DNA of 64,000 bases from Kribbella catacumbae DSM 19601. GTDB taxonomy: Bacteria; Actinomycetota; Actinomycetes; Propionibacteriales; Kribbellaceae. Of the stretch, positions 35,421-44,161 are shown piece by piece. A model generated the notes under the pieces. The model saw only the letters and a program-made list of their open reading frames with translations. It did not search any database and was not told the origin of the DNA. The stretch lies in NCBI RefSeq assembly GCF_000372465.1, contig NZ_AQUZ01000010.1:1-64000 (forward strand), given 5' to 3'. Position 1 is the stretch's first letter; each line of letters begins with the position of its first letter. The translations under genes were made by a program, and so were the position numbers.

Positions 35421-35670
35421 TGATCATTCGCCCGCTTTTCACCCCGCGCTGCCAGCCATGGCGATCGGCCATCTGAGGGGTAGAGGGCTCGCCTGACCCA
35501 TCCGTGCGGTTTGGCGAGGGGGTGTGGTGGGGGTGGATTTTCGCTGGACCTGAGGCGGATTTTGCCCCCGGTGCGGGACATTTTCCTCCCCACCTGGCGA
35601 GGGACGATCGACTTGAGCGCCTGGCCGGTGCACAAGGTGGCTGAGGGTGGTCAAAGGGGGCGAATGATCA
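35421..35670. repeat. imperfect inverted-repeat element related to 10372-10456
   Basis: The left arm 35421-35446 begins TGATCATTCGCCCGCTTTTC. The right arm 35645-35670, read in reverse, begins TGATCATTCGCCCCCTTT. Against the 10.4-kb arm the left arm matches at about 22 of 26 positions. The 198-bp interior holds the second dispersed repeat (35535-35595). The whole 536-bp gap 35269-35804 has no gene. Confidence 0.8.
35535..35595. repeat. dispersed intergenic repeat, copy B
   Basis: This block starts GGATTTTCGCTGG and continues CCTGAGGCGGA and CCCCCGGT. It aligns with 15579-15645. It lies inside the inverted-repeat element at 35421-35670. Confidence 0.7.
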
Positions 35671-35804
35671 GGTGCTTGTCGGTGGGTCTGGCGAGGACCG
35701 GGCTGGTAGGCACGAGACGAGCCCTCAGGTGTTGGGGTGCACTCAGTTCGAGTGCACCCCTTGCCTTTGCGACTGTCGGGGGCTGCCCGGGTGATTTCGC
35801 TGGA

Positions 35805-37568
35805 TCAGCCGCGGACGGCTGTGACCAGGTGGTCGACGAGCTGGTCGACCGGTACGTCGGTGCGGTTGCCGGAGCGGCGGTCCTTGACCTCGATGGTGCC
35901 TTCGGCGAGGCCCTTGCCGACTACGGCGATGGTGGGGATGCCGAGGAGTTCGGCGTCCTTGAACTTCACGCCGGGTGAGACCTTCTCGCGGTCGTCGTAG
36001 AGCACGCTGAGGCCGCGGGACTCCAGCTCGGCGGCGATCGACGCGGCCTTCGCGAACAGGTCCGCATCCTTGCCAGTGGCAACCAAGTGGACATCCGCGG
36101 GCGCGATCTCGCGCGGCCAGATCAGGCCGATCTCGTCGTGGTTGCCCTCGGCGATCGCGGCGACGGCGCGGGTCACGCCGACGCCGTACGAGCCCATCGT
36201 GACCGTGACGAGCTTGCCGTTCTGGTCCAGCACCTTCAGGTCCAGCGCTTCGGCGTACTTCTTGCCGAGCTGGAAGATGTGGCCCATCTCGATCCCGCGC
36301 GCCGCCGCCAGCGGACCCGAACCGTCGGGCGCCTCGTCGCCATCGCGCACCTCGGCGGCCTGGATCGTGCCGTCGGCGGTGAAGTCGCGGCCGTGCACCA
36401 GGTTGATCACGTGGTAGCCGGTCTTGTCCGCACCGGTCGCCCAGGCGGAACCCTCCGCGACCCGGGGGTCGAGCAGGTACCGGATCTTCGCCGCGTTCTC
36501 CAGACCGAGCACGCCCGGGCCGAGGTAGCCCTTGGCCAGCGCCGGGTTCTTCTCGAAGTCCGACTCCTCGAACGCGACCACCTCGGCGGGCTCGACCTGC
36601 GCGCCCAGCCGCTTCTCGTCGATCGCCCGGTCCCCCGGCACGCCGATCGCCAGCGGCTCGCGCGTGCCGTCGGGGTGGACGAGCATCACGAGCACATTCT
36701 TCAACGTGTCCGCAGCGGTCCACTCGCGACCGTCGGTGCGTGCGTGCTTCGCGTTCAGCGCGTCGACCAGGGTATCGATGGTCGGCGTGTCCGGCGTGTC
36801 CACGACCTCGGCCGCGGGGACGTTCGACGCGTCGACGGCCGGCGACTGCGGAACCACGACAGCCTCGACGTTGGCCGCATAGCCACCCGGCGAGCGGACG
36901 AAGGTGTCCTCACCGTTCTCGGCGATCGCGAGGAACTCCTCGGACCGCGAGCCACCCATCGCGCCGGACATCGCCTTGACGATCACGTAGTCGAAGCCGA
37001 GCCGGTCGAAGATGTTGATGTACGCCTGGCGATGCAGCTCGTACGACGCGGCCAGGCCGTCGTCGTCCACGTCGAACGAGTACGAGTCCTTCATCACGAA
37101 CTCGCGCCCGCGCAGCACACCGGCCCGCGGCCGCGCCTCGTCGCGGTACTTGTTCTGGATCTGGTAGATCGACAGCGGCAGATCCTTGTACGACGAGTAG
37201 AGGTCCTTCACCGCGAGGGTGAACATCTCCTCGTGCGTCGGCCCGAGCAGCATGTCCGCGCCCTTGCGGTCCTTCAGGCGGAACAGGTTCGGCCCGTACT
37301 CCGTCCAGCGGCCGGTCGCCTCGTAGGGCTCGCGGGGCAGCAGCGCCGGGAAGATCAGCTCCTGCGCGCCGATCGCGTCCATCTCGTCGCGGACGATCTT
37401 CTCGACGTTGCGCAGCACCTTCAGCCCCAGCGGCAGCCAGGTGTACATGCCGGGAGCGGTACGGCGGATGTAGCCGGCCCGGACCAGCAGCCGGTGGCTC
37501 GGGACCTCCGCGTCCGCCGGGTCCTCGCGAAGGGTGCGAAGGAACAGCGACGACATACGCAGAATCAC
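35805..37568 (-). CDS. proS: prolyl-tRNA synthetase (bacterial type with editing domain)
   Basis: This 587-residue class II synthetase charges tRNA-Pro. Motif 2 is visible in [28 protein letters not shown] and motif 3 in [14 protein letters not shown]. The insert of about 170 residues between them ([20 protein letters not shown] to [12 protein letters not shown]) is the editing domain of the long bacterial form. The C-terminal anticodon-binding domain follows. GTG 37568 ([23 protein letters not shown]) has GGAGA 5 nt upstream; a longer frame to 37649 is not protein-like. The gene belongs to the conserved dxr-rseP-ispG-GNAT-proS neighbourhood but is separated from the GNAT gene by two accessory genes. 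Confidence 0.96.
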   Translation of the reverse strand: MILRMSSLFLRTLREDPADAEVPSHRLLVRAGYIRRTAPGMYTWLPLGLKVLRNVEKIVRDEMDAIGAQELIFPALLPREPYEATGRWTEYGPNLFRLKDRKGADMLLGPTHEEMFTLAVKDLYSSYKDLPLSIYQIQNKYRDEARPRAGVLRGREFVMKDSYSFDVDDDGLAASYELHRQAYINIFDRLGFDYVIVKAMSGAMGGSRSEEFLAIAENGEDTFVRSPGGYAANVEAVVVPQSPAVDASNVPAAEVVDTPDTPTIDTLVDALNAKHARTDGREWTAADTLKNVLVMLVHPDGTREPLAIGVPGDRAIDEKRLGAQVEPAEVVAFEESDFEKNPALAKGYLGPGVLGLENAAKIRYLLDPRVAEGSAWATGADKTGYHVINLVHGRDFTADGTIQAAEVRDGDEAPDGSGPLAAARGIEMGHIFQLGKKYAEALDLKVLDQNGKLVTVTMGSYGVGVTRAVAAIAEGNHDEIGLIWPREIAPADVHLVATGKDADLFAKAASIAAELESRGLSVLYDDREKVSPGVKFKDAELLGIPTIAVVGKGLAEGTIEVKDRRSGNRTDVPVDQLVDHLVTAVRG

Positions 37569-37713
37569 GGGAGTCTCCAAGCAAGTGAACAAGTGGTGGA
37601 CGAACTGACCGGGGTGGCGGGGTGGGAGATGTAACTGTACTGACGGCAAAGAGGATATCTGCCCGCGCCTAGTCCTCTCACCACTTTTCCACAGGCCCCC
37701 CTCGCAGTACGGC

Positions 37714-38085
37714 TCAGCGGCCCTCGCGGGACGCCTTCAGCGCGGCCCGGATCAGCGGGATCTGCAGCGGCAGCCGGGCGAAGCCGATCGCCTTCGCCCG
37801 CGGCGAGCCCTTCCGGTTCAGGTCGAGCGCCATCTGCACGTTCGCCGGAAAGACGGCGGCCAGCAGGCCCGCGCTGAGCAGGCCTGCCGTCCGCCGCGTC
37901 CGTGGGTGCAACAGGCCGGCCGCGCAGGCGAGCTCGGCGGCACCCGAGGCGTAGACCAGCTCCTTCTTGCGCGGCAGCTGACGCGGCACGATCCGCTCGA
38001 ACGGCTCCGGCTTCACGAAATGCAGCACCCCCATCACGCCGAACATCACTGCCAGCCCGGTGGTGCTCTTGCTCCGTCTGCTCAT
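37714..38085 (-). CDS. DoxX-like membrane protein
   Basis: This 123-residue protein has four short membrane helices of the DoxX type: [26 protein letters not shown], then [19 protein letters not shown], then [22 protein letters not shown]. The His/Pro-rich loop HFVKPEPFE is typical of the MauE/DoxX-like subgroup. Its function is not defined; relatives are linked to quinone or thiol redox. TAAGGT lies 7 nt before ATG 38085 on the minus strand, suggesting a leaderless single-gene transcript. It lies between proS and an M14 peptidase gene. Confidence 0.75.
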   Translation of the reverse strand: MSRRSKSTTGLAVMFGVMGVLHFVKPEPFERIVPRQLPRKKELVYASGAAELACAAGLLHPRTRRTAGLLSAGLLAAVFPANVQMALDLNRKGSPRAKAIGFARLPLQIPLIRAALKASREGR

Positions 38086-38127
38086 GCCGGTGACCTTAGC
38101 TGATCGTGTTACCCGCGGGTAAGGAGG

Positions 38128-39453
38128 TTACGGAAGCTTCCCGTACGGCGTCGCGGCCGCGCGCGCGGCGTACAGGAGAGCCGGCTTCTGCGCCGGCCAC
38201 AGGCTGTTCGTGAGGCAGCTGTACGCCGGGAAGAACCCGCCACAGCTCCCCGACTCCGGCCCGATCTCGAACGTGAACGACGGAACGCCGCGCGTCCCGT
38301 AGAGCCAGTCGTCCGTCGCACCCGGCGCGAAGTACCCGACCCCGCCGTCACCCGTCGTGACCGGATAGCCGTTCAGCGCCCCCATCTTCTTGCCCAGGGC
38401 AACCAATGCGGCCCCGTTCGGCGCGGCCGTGTTGGTATACCCGTACGGCGCCAGGATGTCGCCCCCGAAGCTGTGCAAGGTGAGGAAGACCCCAGTCGTG
38501 TCAGCCGCGGCCGGCTCCCCCACGTCACCCTTGGTGTCGCGGAAAAGCTTGTCCAGCAGGCTTTGGATCGCGACCGTCTCCGGCTCCGACACGGCCTTCG
38601 TCCCGGGATACGTCTCGTCGCAGGGACCGCCCTGCTGCACGTCCCATTGGAAGCTCGAGTTGCGGTTCAGATCGACGCCCGCATCGCCGGCCGAGCAGCC
38701 GCCGGCGGGGTTGACGTTCTTGCGCTGCATCACCGGTTGCGACGAGTTCGACGCGACCACGTCGACGCCATCCGGATTCGCGACCGGGATCACCCACAGC
38801 TCGCGGGTGCCGAGCAGCGAGGTGATCTCCGGGTCCGTCCCGTACGACGTGACGAGCAGGTCGATCCACTTGTACGCGATCTCGCCGGTCGCCACCTCAC
38901 GCGCGTGGATCTGCGCGTGCAGCACGAACTTCGGCTTCTTCCCGGTGCTGTTGAGCGCGCAGTCGCCAGTGGTCAGCTTGGTGATGCACAAGGCCTGGAT
39001 GTCATGGCCACCCTGGCCCTTCGTCTTCTTCCACGAGTCGCCGACGTCGTACAGCTTCACCAGGTCCGGGTGCGCAGCCGTCACGGCCGCGTTGTGCTGC
39101 TCGTGGCCGGCGGAGGTGTGGTAGCCGCCGTAGTACGTAGTACCGGCTATGTCTGAGGATGAGCGGATCACTGGCTGGTAGACGTTGCCGGTCTTGCCGA
39201 CGATCACCCCGCGGTCGCGAAGGCGATCCACTTCGGCGGAGGTCGCGACCAGGGTCGGGCGCGAGCCGTGGCCGTGGCTGATGTCGTAGCCGTCGCGGAC
39301 CAGGTCGGCGACGGTCAGGCCGGCGGGCAACTTGAGCGAATAGTAGGAAGGTGTGGTGTCAGCTTGAGGCGCGGCGGCCGAGGGCGCGAACCCGGAGACG
39401 GCGATCGCGACTGTGGCCAGGCCGGCCAATGACACAGCGAGTCTTCTTCGCAT
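38128..39453 (-). CDS. secreted M14 zinc carboxypeptidase
   Basis: This 441-residue protein has a signal peptide (RRRLAVSLAGLATVAIAVSGF, cleavage near SAAA), a propeptide-like region, and an M14 catalytic domain from about residue 110. Zinc ligands are His and Glu of IHAREVATGE and His of LTLHSFGGDIL; the catalytic Glu is in FTFEIGPESG. Arg/Asn substrate residues lie in DLNRNSSF. It should remove C-terminal residues from peptides outside the cell. AAGGAAA precedes ATG 39453. No protease inhibitor gene is adjacent. Confidence 0.92.
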   Translation of the reverse strand: MRRRLAVSLAGLATVAIAVSGFAPSAAAPQADTTPSYYSLKLPAGLTVADLVRDGYDISHGHGSRPTLVATSAEVDRLRDRGVIVGKTGNVYQPVIRSSSDIAGTTYYGGYHTSAGHEQHNAAVTAAHPDLVKLYDVGDSWKKTKGQGGHDIQALCITKLTTGDCALNSTGKKPKFVLHAQIHAREVATGEIAYKWIDLLVTSYGTDPEITSLLGTRELWVIPVANPDGVDVVASNSSQPVMQRKNVNPAGGCSAGDAGVDLNRNSSFQWDVQQGGPCDETYPGTKAVSEPETVAIQSLLDKLFRDTKGDVGEPAAADTTGVFLTLHSFGGDILAPYGYTNTAAPNGAALVALGKKMGALNGYPVTTGDGGVGYFAPGATDDWLYGTRGVPSFTFEIGPESGSCGGFFPAYSCLTNSLWPAQKPALLYAARAAATPYGKLP

Positions 39454-39540
39454 TCAATTTTCCTTCGGCTGGGCGGGGCGGCGCTGCCGATCAGCAAACC
39501 TCACCAGTGGTCACTGGAGCATCACAGTGAGCGCTCAGCC

Positions 39541-40365
39541 TTAGAACAGGATGGTCGCGAAGGTCTCGATGGTCCGGAAACCGACCCGCTCGTACGCCGC
39601 TCGCGCGGGCGTGTTGAACGCGTTGACGTACAGCGTCACCACCGGCGAGATCCGCCGCGCGAGGTCGACCACGGCCGCCATGCCCGGTGCGGCCAGCCCT
39701 TCGCCCCGTCGTTCCGGATCCACCCAGACGCCCTGGATCTGGCAGACACCGCTGCCGACCGAGCCGATCTCGGCCTTGAAGACGACCTTGCCGTCCTCGA
39801 TCCGCGCGAACGCCCGGCCGGTCCGGATCAGCTCGGCGACGCGGGACCGGTAGAACGTGCCATCCGGTCCGGTCTGCGGCGGTACGCCGACCTCCTCGGT
39901 GTACATCGCGACGCAGGCCGGGTACAGGATCGACAGCTCGACCGGCTCGACCTGACGGACGAGTGGGTCGGGAGCGATCGCGGGCGGGTCCTCGATCACC
40001 ATGAACGGCTGGTTGTCCCGGACTTCGCGCGCCGGCCCCCAATGCGGTTCGAGCGCGGCCCATAGTTGCTCGACCGACCGGGCCGGCCCGAGGATCTGGA
40101 AACAGTTGCGGCCACGACGCAACGCGTACGCCGCGAAAGATCGCAGCGCGACCTCGCTCGCCCCGACCGGCACCATGTTGCCGCCCGCGTGACAGAGCGC
40201 CTCGAGTTCGCCCTTCTCGACGTACCCCCAGACCTCCGCGCCCCGACGTGGATCGAGCCCGGAAGCCTGCACCAGGCTGTCCACGAAGACGTTGACGACC
40301 GGATCACGGGCGATGACGGCCCTCGCTGCTGAGAGGTCGCGAGGACCCAGTACCCGTACGCCCAC
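39541..40365 (-). CDS. GNAT acetyltransferase with DUF4081-like N-terminal domain
   Basis: This 274-residue protein has an N-terminal DUF4081-type domain (1-130, MGVRVLGPRDLSAARAVIARDPVVNVFV) and a C-terminal GNAT domain with acetyl-CoA loop VWVDPERRGEGLAAPGM and the LYVNAFNTPARAAYERVGF strand. In many actinobacteria this gene directly follows ispG and precedes proS. Here it lies on the same strand but about 4.8 kb beyond ispG. TAGGTT 7 nt before GTG 40365 suggests a leaderless mRNA. The substrate of the family is unknown. Confidence 0.85.
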   Translation of the reverse strand: MGVRVLGPRDLSAARAVIARDPVVNVFVDSLVQASGLDPRRGAEVWGYVEKGELEALCHAGGNMVPVGASEVALRSFAAYALRRGRNCFQILGPARSVEQLWAALEPHWGPAREVRDNQPFMVIEDPPAIAPDPLVRQVEPVELSILYPACVAMYTEEVGVPPQTGPDGTFYRSRVAELIRTGRAFARIEDGKVVFKAEIGSVGSGVCQIQGVWVDPERRGEGLAAPGMAAVVDLARRISPVVTLYVNAFNTPARAAYERVGFRTIETFATILF

Positions 40366-40393
40366 GCCGCAGAACCTAGCTGATTACGGCCGC

Positions 40394-41302
40394 TCAAGCG
40401 CGCAATGGGTCGTGAGCCGCCGCGATTGCCCGCAACGGCGAGGTCCACGCGACCACCACGGCAACAAACCCGAGCAGCCCCATCACGACCATCGCGGGCC
40501 GTACTCCGAACTGGCTGCTGACCACCCCGGCAACGATCGAGCCGAGCGTCCAGCCCACTCCCCACGACAACATCCGGCCCGCCGTGTTCACCCGGCCGAG
40601 CAGTTGTTCCGGCGTCACCTGCTGCCGATACGAGATGGCGTTGACGATCACCAGCACGTACGCCGAACCCCATGCCAGCAAGGCGATCGCGGCAAGCGGC
40701 CAAGTCGGCATCAACGGCGTGACGACCCCCAACGCGGCCGACACCGGAAGCGCGTAGAGCGTGATCGCTGCCGCGGGCAACCGCTTCAGCAACCGGGGCA
40801 GTCCGACCGCGGCGGCCAGCCCACCGATGCCCCAGGCCCCATAGATGAGCCCGAACCGAAGCCCCGAAGTACCGACATGCAGGACGCGGTCGCACCACAC
40901 AAACCATCAGCGCGACGAACCCGCCGCCGGCGAACGACTGCAGGCTCCCCACGATCGTCATCGTCCGCACTCCGGCGTGGTGGACCAAATACCGAACGCC
41001 TTCCGCGATCTCGGTCAGGAGCACTCGCGGCCGCAATGGCACCTGATCGGCTCGCTGCTCCGACATCGCCCGGACGATCCCCCGTACTGCGGTCGCCGAC
41101 GCCACGAAGCTCAACGCGTCGAGCGCCAGCAGACTCGCCGGGCTGAGCACCGCCAACGTGAGACCGGCCAGTGGCGGTACGAACAACTCGATCAAACTCG
41201 ACGCGGTCCACACGGCCGCATTCGCCTGCGCCACGCGGGCCCGGCCGACCAGCACCGGCAACGCACCGAAGTTGGCGCCGTCGAAGAACGTGTAGGGACT
41301 TC
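40394..41302 (-). pseudogene. truncated and frameshifted MFS transporter remnant
   Basis: Two frames together encode the second two-thirds of an MFS transporter. The upstream part (about 41302-40900) reads YTFFDGANFGALPVLVGRAR through SFAGGGFVALMV. The downstream part (40900-40394) continues WCDRVLHVGTSGLRFGLIYG to the C-terminus, in another frame. The shift lies near 40890-40905. The first four or so helices are missing, and a TGA precedes the remaining frame. Both defects are internal, so sequencing error alone would not explain the loss. It abuts the end of the GNAT gene at 41310. Confidence 0.8.
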
Positions 41303-41309
41303 AACACCA

Positions 41310-41816
41310 CTAGAGGTCAAGACTCATCCACATCAACTCGCCACCAAGGTCGCGCTGCGGCAGATCGCGCGCCTCGACGAAGCCGTGTTTGCGGTAGAAG
41401 CGGATCGCGGGCTCGTTGGTGATCAGCACATCGAGCAGGAGCTGGGTGGCGTCTGCCGGAAGTGCCGAGATCGCAGCCTCCAGCAAGGCTTTGCCAACGC
41501 CTTGGCCTTGATACTCGGGCAGGATGTAGAGCTTCCACATCACCCAGAGCTCGTCCTCCCGCCCCACCCCCACCATCCCGACAACTCGCTCGTCGTAGAT
41601 GCGATCGCCACCGCCCTGCTCAGCCTCATCGACGGCGATCAGGGTGATCCCGTTGCTGATCCCCCGCTCGACCATCTCGGGCGACCACCAGGCGGCCAGC
41701 CCCTCCTCGATGAACTCGGGCGACGCCAACCCGTCGTACGCGACCGGCCAAGTCCTCAACCCGACCTCCCGCACCGCCGCCGCATCCGCGACCTCGGCAC
41801 GCCGTACCCGGATCAC
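41310..41816 (-). CDS. GNAT-family N-acetyltransferase
   Basis: This 168-residue single-domain GNAT protein shows the acetyl-CoA loop LPEYQGQGVGKALLEAAI and the terminal FYRKHGFVEARDLP helix. The N-terminal substrate part has LRTWPVAYDGLASPEFIEEGL, common in amino-group acetyltransferases. GTG 41816 overlaps the stop of the VOC gene (GTGA), placing it third in an operon with the RHH and VOC genes. The MFS remnant immediately downstream may once have been the fourth gene. A resistance role is possible but unproven. Confidence 0.85.
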   Translation of the reverse strand: MIRVRRAEVADAAAVREVGLRTWPVAYDGLASPEFIEEGLAAWWSPEMVERGISNGITLIAVDEAEQGGGDRIYDERVVGMVGVGREDELWVMWKLYILPEYQGQGVGKALLEAAISALPADATQLLLDVLITNEPAIRFYRKHGFVEARDLPQRDLGGELMWMSLDL

Positions 41817-42466
41817 CCGCGGACTCGCACGGTCTGTCCGTCCGGGTCCACGACCGAGAGACCACCGGCAACCGGCTCTGCCTGATAGCCGGTCGCCGCC
41901 AGACGCCGGGCGACCTCATCCAGACTCTCCGTCGTCGTCAACTCGATCCGTACTTCGAACTCGGCCGCCGCCCGGAATCGCACCAGCTCAGGATTGTCCC
42001 CACCCAGCGCATCCAGAAGTCGCTCCCAGCCGGCCTGGTCCGCGACGCCGAGCAACGGCGTCACCGACCAGCGTGCGTCCGGGTGAGCGTCATGGAGCTT
42101 GTAGCCGTAGAGATCTTTGCTGCGTTCATCGATCCAGAGCTTCGTGCCATCGGGACCGCTCGCCGTCAGTACCCGCCCGAACGCCTCGTCGAAGATGCTG
42201 GCGTCCGCAAACCCGGCCGCCTCGAGCCGCTCCTTCAACTCCTCGATGTCGTCAGCCTCGAAGGCCAGCCCGGTCTCACCCGCCTTGGCGCCCGAGGTAT
42301 TGCCGGCGGCGTCATGGAGGGCGACCATCCCGCGGCCCGCGACCATGTCGACCCAGACGCCGCGCTCCGACTCGATCCGGGATCGCAACCCCAGCGTTTC
42401 CAGGAACGCGCGCATCGCCTGCACGTCGTCCGTGAATCTCAACGGCCGAACCACTACGTCGTTCAT
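41813..42466 (-). CDS. VOC-superfamily (glyoxalase-like) protein
   Basis: This 217-residue protein has two beta-alpha-beta-beta-beta modules of the vicinal oxygen chelate fold. The first is [22 protein letters not shown]...[11 protein letters not shown]...[21 protein letters not shown]; the second ends [12 protein letters not shown]. The [25 protein letters not shown] part forms the linker. Metal-ligand positions are not obvious, so it could bind rather than convert its ligand. It is coupled on both sides by 4-bp overlaps (ATGA with the RHH gene, GTGA with the GNAT gene). Confidence 0.8.
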   Translation of the reverse strand: MNDVVVRPLRFTDDVQAMRAFLETLGLRSRIESERGVWVDMVAGRGMVALHDAAGNTSGAKAGETGLAFEADDIEELKERLEAAGFADASIFDEAFGRVLTASGPDGTKLWIDERSKDLYGYKLHDAHPDARWSVTPLLGVADQAGWERLLDALGGDNPELVRFRAAAEFEVRIELTTTESLDEVARRLAATGYQAEPVAGGLSVVDPDGQTVRVRG

Positions 42467-42627
42467 CCTCGGGCCTCCCCGTGGGTGTCCAGGTATGTCG
42501 TCAGCGCCTGCTCGACGAGGGCGGACAGGCTCGCGCCCTCGTCGATCGCCTGGTGCTTGATCCGGCGGATCAACTCCGGCGGCAGATAGACGTTGAACTG
42601 CGCCTTCTTGGCGACTTCTTCGCTCAT
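42463..42627 (-). CDS. ribbon-helix-helix (CopG/Arc-type) DNA-binding protein
   Basis: This 54-residue protein has an RHH fold: [44 protein letters not shown]. The strand QFNVYL would contact DNA as a dimer. I chose ATG 42627 (MSEEVAKK) over a TTG 33 bp upstream, which would run through the operator-like palindrome. Its stop overlaps the VOC start. RHH proteins of this size are usually autorepressors or antitoxins; no toxin-type partner follows, so it more likely controls the VOC-GNAT operon. Confidence 0.8.
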   Translation of the reverse strand: MSEEVAKKAQFNVYLPPELIRRIKHQAIDEGASLSALVEQALTTYLDTHGEARG

Positions 42628-42636
42628 ACCTAGAAT

Positions 42637-42657
42637 GCTAGCAAAGTAGCTAGCTAC
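42637..42657. promoter_or_regulatory. operator-like palindromes upstream of RHH gene
   Basis: GTAGCTAGCTAC (42646-42657) is a perfect 12-bp palindrome, and GCTAGC recurs at 42637-42642. Short tandem half-sites 8-10 bp before the start of an RHH gene fit cooperative autoregulation. Confidence 0.6.
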
Positions 42658-42675
42658 CAACCAGAGGCCGCAGGC

Positions 42676-43011
42676 TCAGACCGCGGTCAGCAGGGCGTCG
42701 TCGAGTTCTTTCAGGAGTTTGGCCTTGGGGCGGGCGCCGACGACCGACCAGATCAGTTCGCCGTGGTGGAACAGCATCAGGGTCGGTAGTGCCATCACCC
42801 GGTACTTCGAGGAGATGGCCGGGTTCTCGTCGGAGTTCAGCTTGACCACGGTGAGGCGGTCGGCGCGTTCGGTGGCGACCTGCTTCAGGATCGGCACGAT
42901 CTGGTGGCACGGCGGGCACCACTGCGCCCAGAAGTCCACGAGTACGGGCTTGTCGGCACGCAGTACCAGCTCGTCGAAGTTCGACTCGTCGGCGATCAGC
43001 AGTTCGGTCAT
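42676..43011 (-). CDS. thioredoxin with WCPPC active site
   Basis: This 111-residue protein has the thioredoxin fold: KPVLVDFWAQWCPPCHQIVPIL with redox Cys32 and Cys35, VVKLNSDENPAISSKYRVMALPTLMLFHHGE with the cis-Pro loop, and a C-terminal helix. The active site is CPPC instead of CGPC; a Pro at that place generally makes the disulfide more reducing. ATG 43011 overlaps the merR stop by 4 bp, so regulator and thioredoxin are made together. No thioredoxin reductase is nearby. Confidence 0.92.
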   Translation of the reverse strand: MTELLIADESNFDELVLRADKPVLVDFWAQWCPPCHQIVPILKQVATERADRLTVVKLNSDENPAISSKYRVMALPTLMLFHHGELIWSVVGARPKAKLLKELDDALLTAV

Positions 43012-43373
43012 ACCTTGGTCCTCCAGTTCTCGGCATCGGTCAGGAGGTCGGCGAGCTTGGCCCGCAGTTCGGTGAGTTCGGCGATCCGCCGATCCACCTC
43101 GGCGATCCGCGCCCGGTACGCCGTCAGCGACGCCGGGCAGACGTCAGCCCGGTCGTTGCCGGCCCGCAGGCACTCGATGAACGGGTAGGTCTGCTCCGCG
43201 GTCAGCCCGAGCGACAGCAATGCCTTGACCTCGCGAACGACGATCACGTCCTCGGCGCCGTACGTCCGGTACCCGTTGGCCTCCCGCTGGGGCTTCAACA
43301 GCCCCTGAGACTCGTAGTACCGCACCGCCTTGACCGTTACTCCGGCCGCAGCCGCCAAGTCACTGATGTGCAT
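43008..43373 (-). CDS. MerR-family regulator with paired cysteines
   Basis: This 121-residue MerR protein has the winged helix at 1-70: MHISDLAAAAGVTVKAVRYYESQGLLKPQREANGYRTY. The dimer helix runs from about 83 (YRARIAEVDRRIAELTELRAKLADLL). Cys68 and Cys79 flank the hinge (FIECLRAGNDRADVCPAS). Such a pair could sense thiols or a metal. It is coupled to thioredoxin, so redox sensing is the simplest idea. A typical MerR promoter lies upstream (43393-43423). Confidence 0.88.
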   Translation of the reverse strand: MHISDLAAAAGVTVKAVRYYESQGLLKPQREANGYRTYGAEDVIVVREVKALLSLGLTAEQTYPFIECLRAGNDRADVCPASLTAYRARIAEVDRRIAELTELRAKLADLLTDAENWRTKV

Positions 43374-43392
43374 CCCGCCTCCTCGTCCCCGA

Positions 43393-43423
43393 CGCTAAAC
43401 CCTGCCCCCAGGGTCAAGGTCAA
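43393..43423 (-). promoter_or_regulatory. MerR-type operator-promoter
   Basis: On the minus strand, a -35 TTGACC (43423-43418) and a -10 TTAGCG (43398-43393) are 19 bp apart. The dyad ACCCTG-GGGG-CAGGGT (43414-43399) fills the spacer. An overlong spacer with a central dyad is the hallmark of promoters activated by MerR-family twisting. Confidence 0.75.
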
Positions 43424-43560
43424 GCCAGGATAGGCGACTACCTCAAGCCGGGAGCCGGACGCCCATCACATGCCAAAGGCCAGGTCAGCGAGTAGCGACC
43501 CACCTGCTGAGCGTGCGCGGTGTAGCTCGGCGGGGGTTGGTGTGTGGTGGCGGTGCGGAC

Positions 43561-44109
43561 CTAGGCGAGTTCGGTGCGGAGCCACTCGCCGAGGACCTTG
43601 GCACTCGCGTCCACGAGCGCGGGCCAGTCCTTCGCGGCCTCATCGGCCGAGTCGGAGACATGCTTCACGAGCCGCACCGGTACGCCGTACTGACGGCAGG
43701 CGAACACCACGCCGTACGCCTCCATGTCGACCAGGTGAGCCCGCTCGGCCAGCCGAGCCCGGACCACCGGGTCGGTGACGAACACGTCACCCGACGCGAG
43801 CACCGTTCCATCGCCGCCGTCGATCTGCAGGGACTCTTGCGGGTCCAGGCCGATCGCCCGGATCGCCTCCGCGTTGAGGTCGTGGTTGACGACCTCACTC
43901 GGCAGGTAGATCCCGGCGAGACCGTCGCGCAGCGCACCCGTCGTACCGACGTTCAGGACCATCAGGTCGCTGGTGTCGCGGCCGGCCAGCGCCTGCGCGG
44001 TGATCACCGCCGCCGCGGTCTTGCCGACCCCGGTGATGACCACCGGGATGCCTTCCGGAACGTACCGAGCCTCGCCACGCGTCGCGCTGACCACCATGTA
44101 CTCCGTCAC
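43561..44109 (-). CDS. MTA/SAH-nucleosidase-like phosphorylase-superfamily protein
   Basis: This 182-residue protein resembles PNP/UDP-superfamily nucleosidases. ITGVGKTAAAVITAQAL matches the phosphate/ribose-site helix, VLNVGTTGALRDGLAGIYLPSEVVNHDLNAEAI the core, and HLVDMEAYGVVFACRQYGVPVRLVKHVSDSAD carries the ribose-binding MExxG-like Glu and the catalytic Asp (SDSAD). It is shorter than MtnN (about 230) because the N-terminus is compact. The likely reaction is cleavage of a purine nucleoside such as methylthioadenosine. TAGCCT lies 7 nt before GTG 44109, a leaderless start. Confidence 0.8.
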   Translation of the reverse strand: MTEYMVVSATRGEARYVPEGIPVVITGVGKTAAAVITAQALAGRDTSDLMVLNVGTTGALRDGLAGIYLPSEVVNHDLNAEAIRAIGLDPQESLQIDGGDGTVLASGDVFVTDPVVRARLAERAHLVDMEAYGVVFACRQYGVPVRLVKHVSDSADEAAKDWPALVDASAKVLGEWLRTELA

Positions 44110-44161
44110 GCGGCGAAGGCTATCCGGTTCGCCTGGAGCAGGCCCTTGCGGACCGAGGAGG

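Noticed and set aside
37569-37700. T-box-like leader for proS
   Set aside because: No specifier stem or antiterminator pattern; only a small hairpin with AGAGGA/TCCTCT arms.
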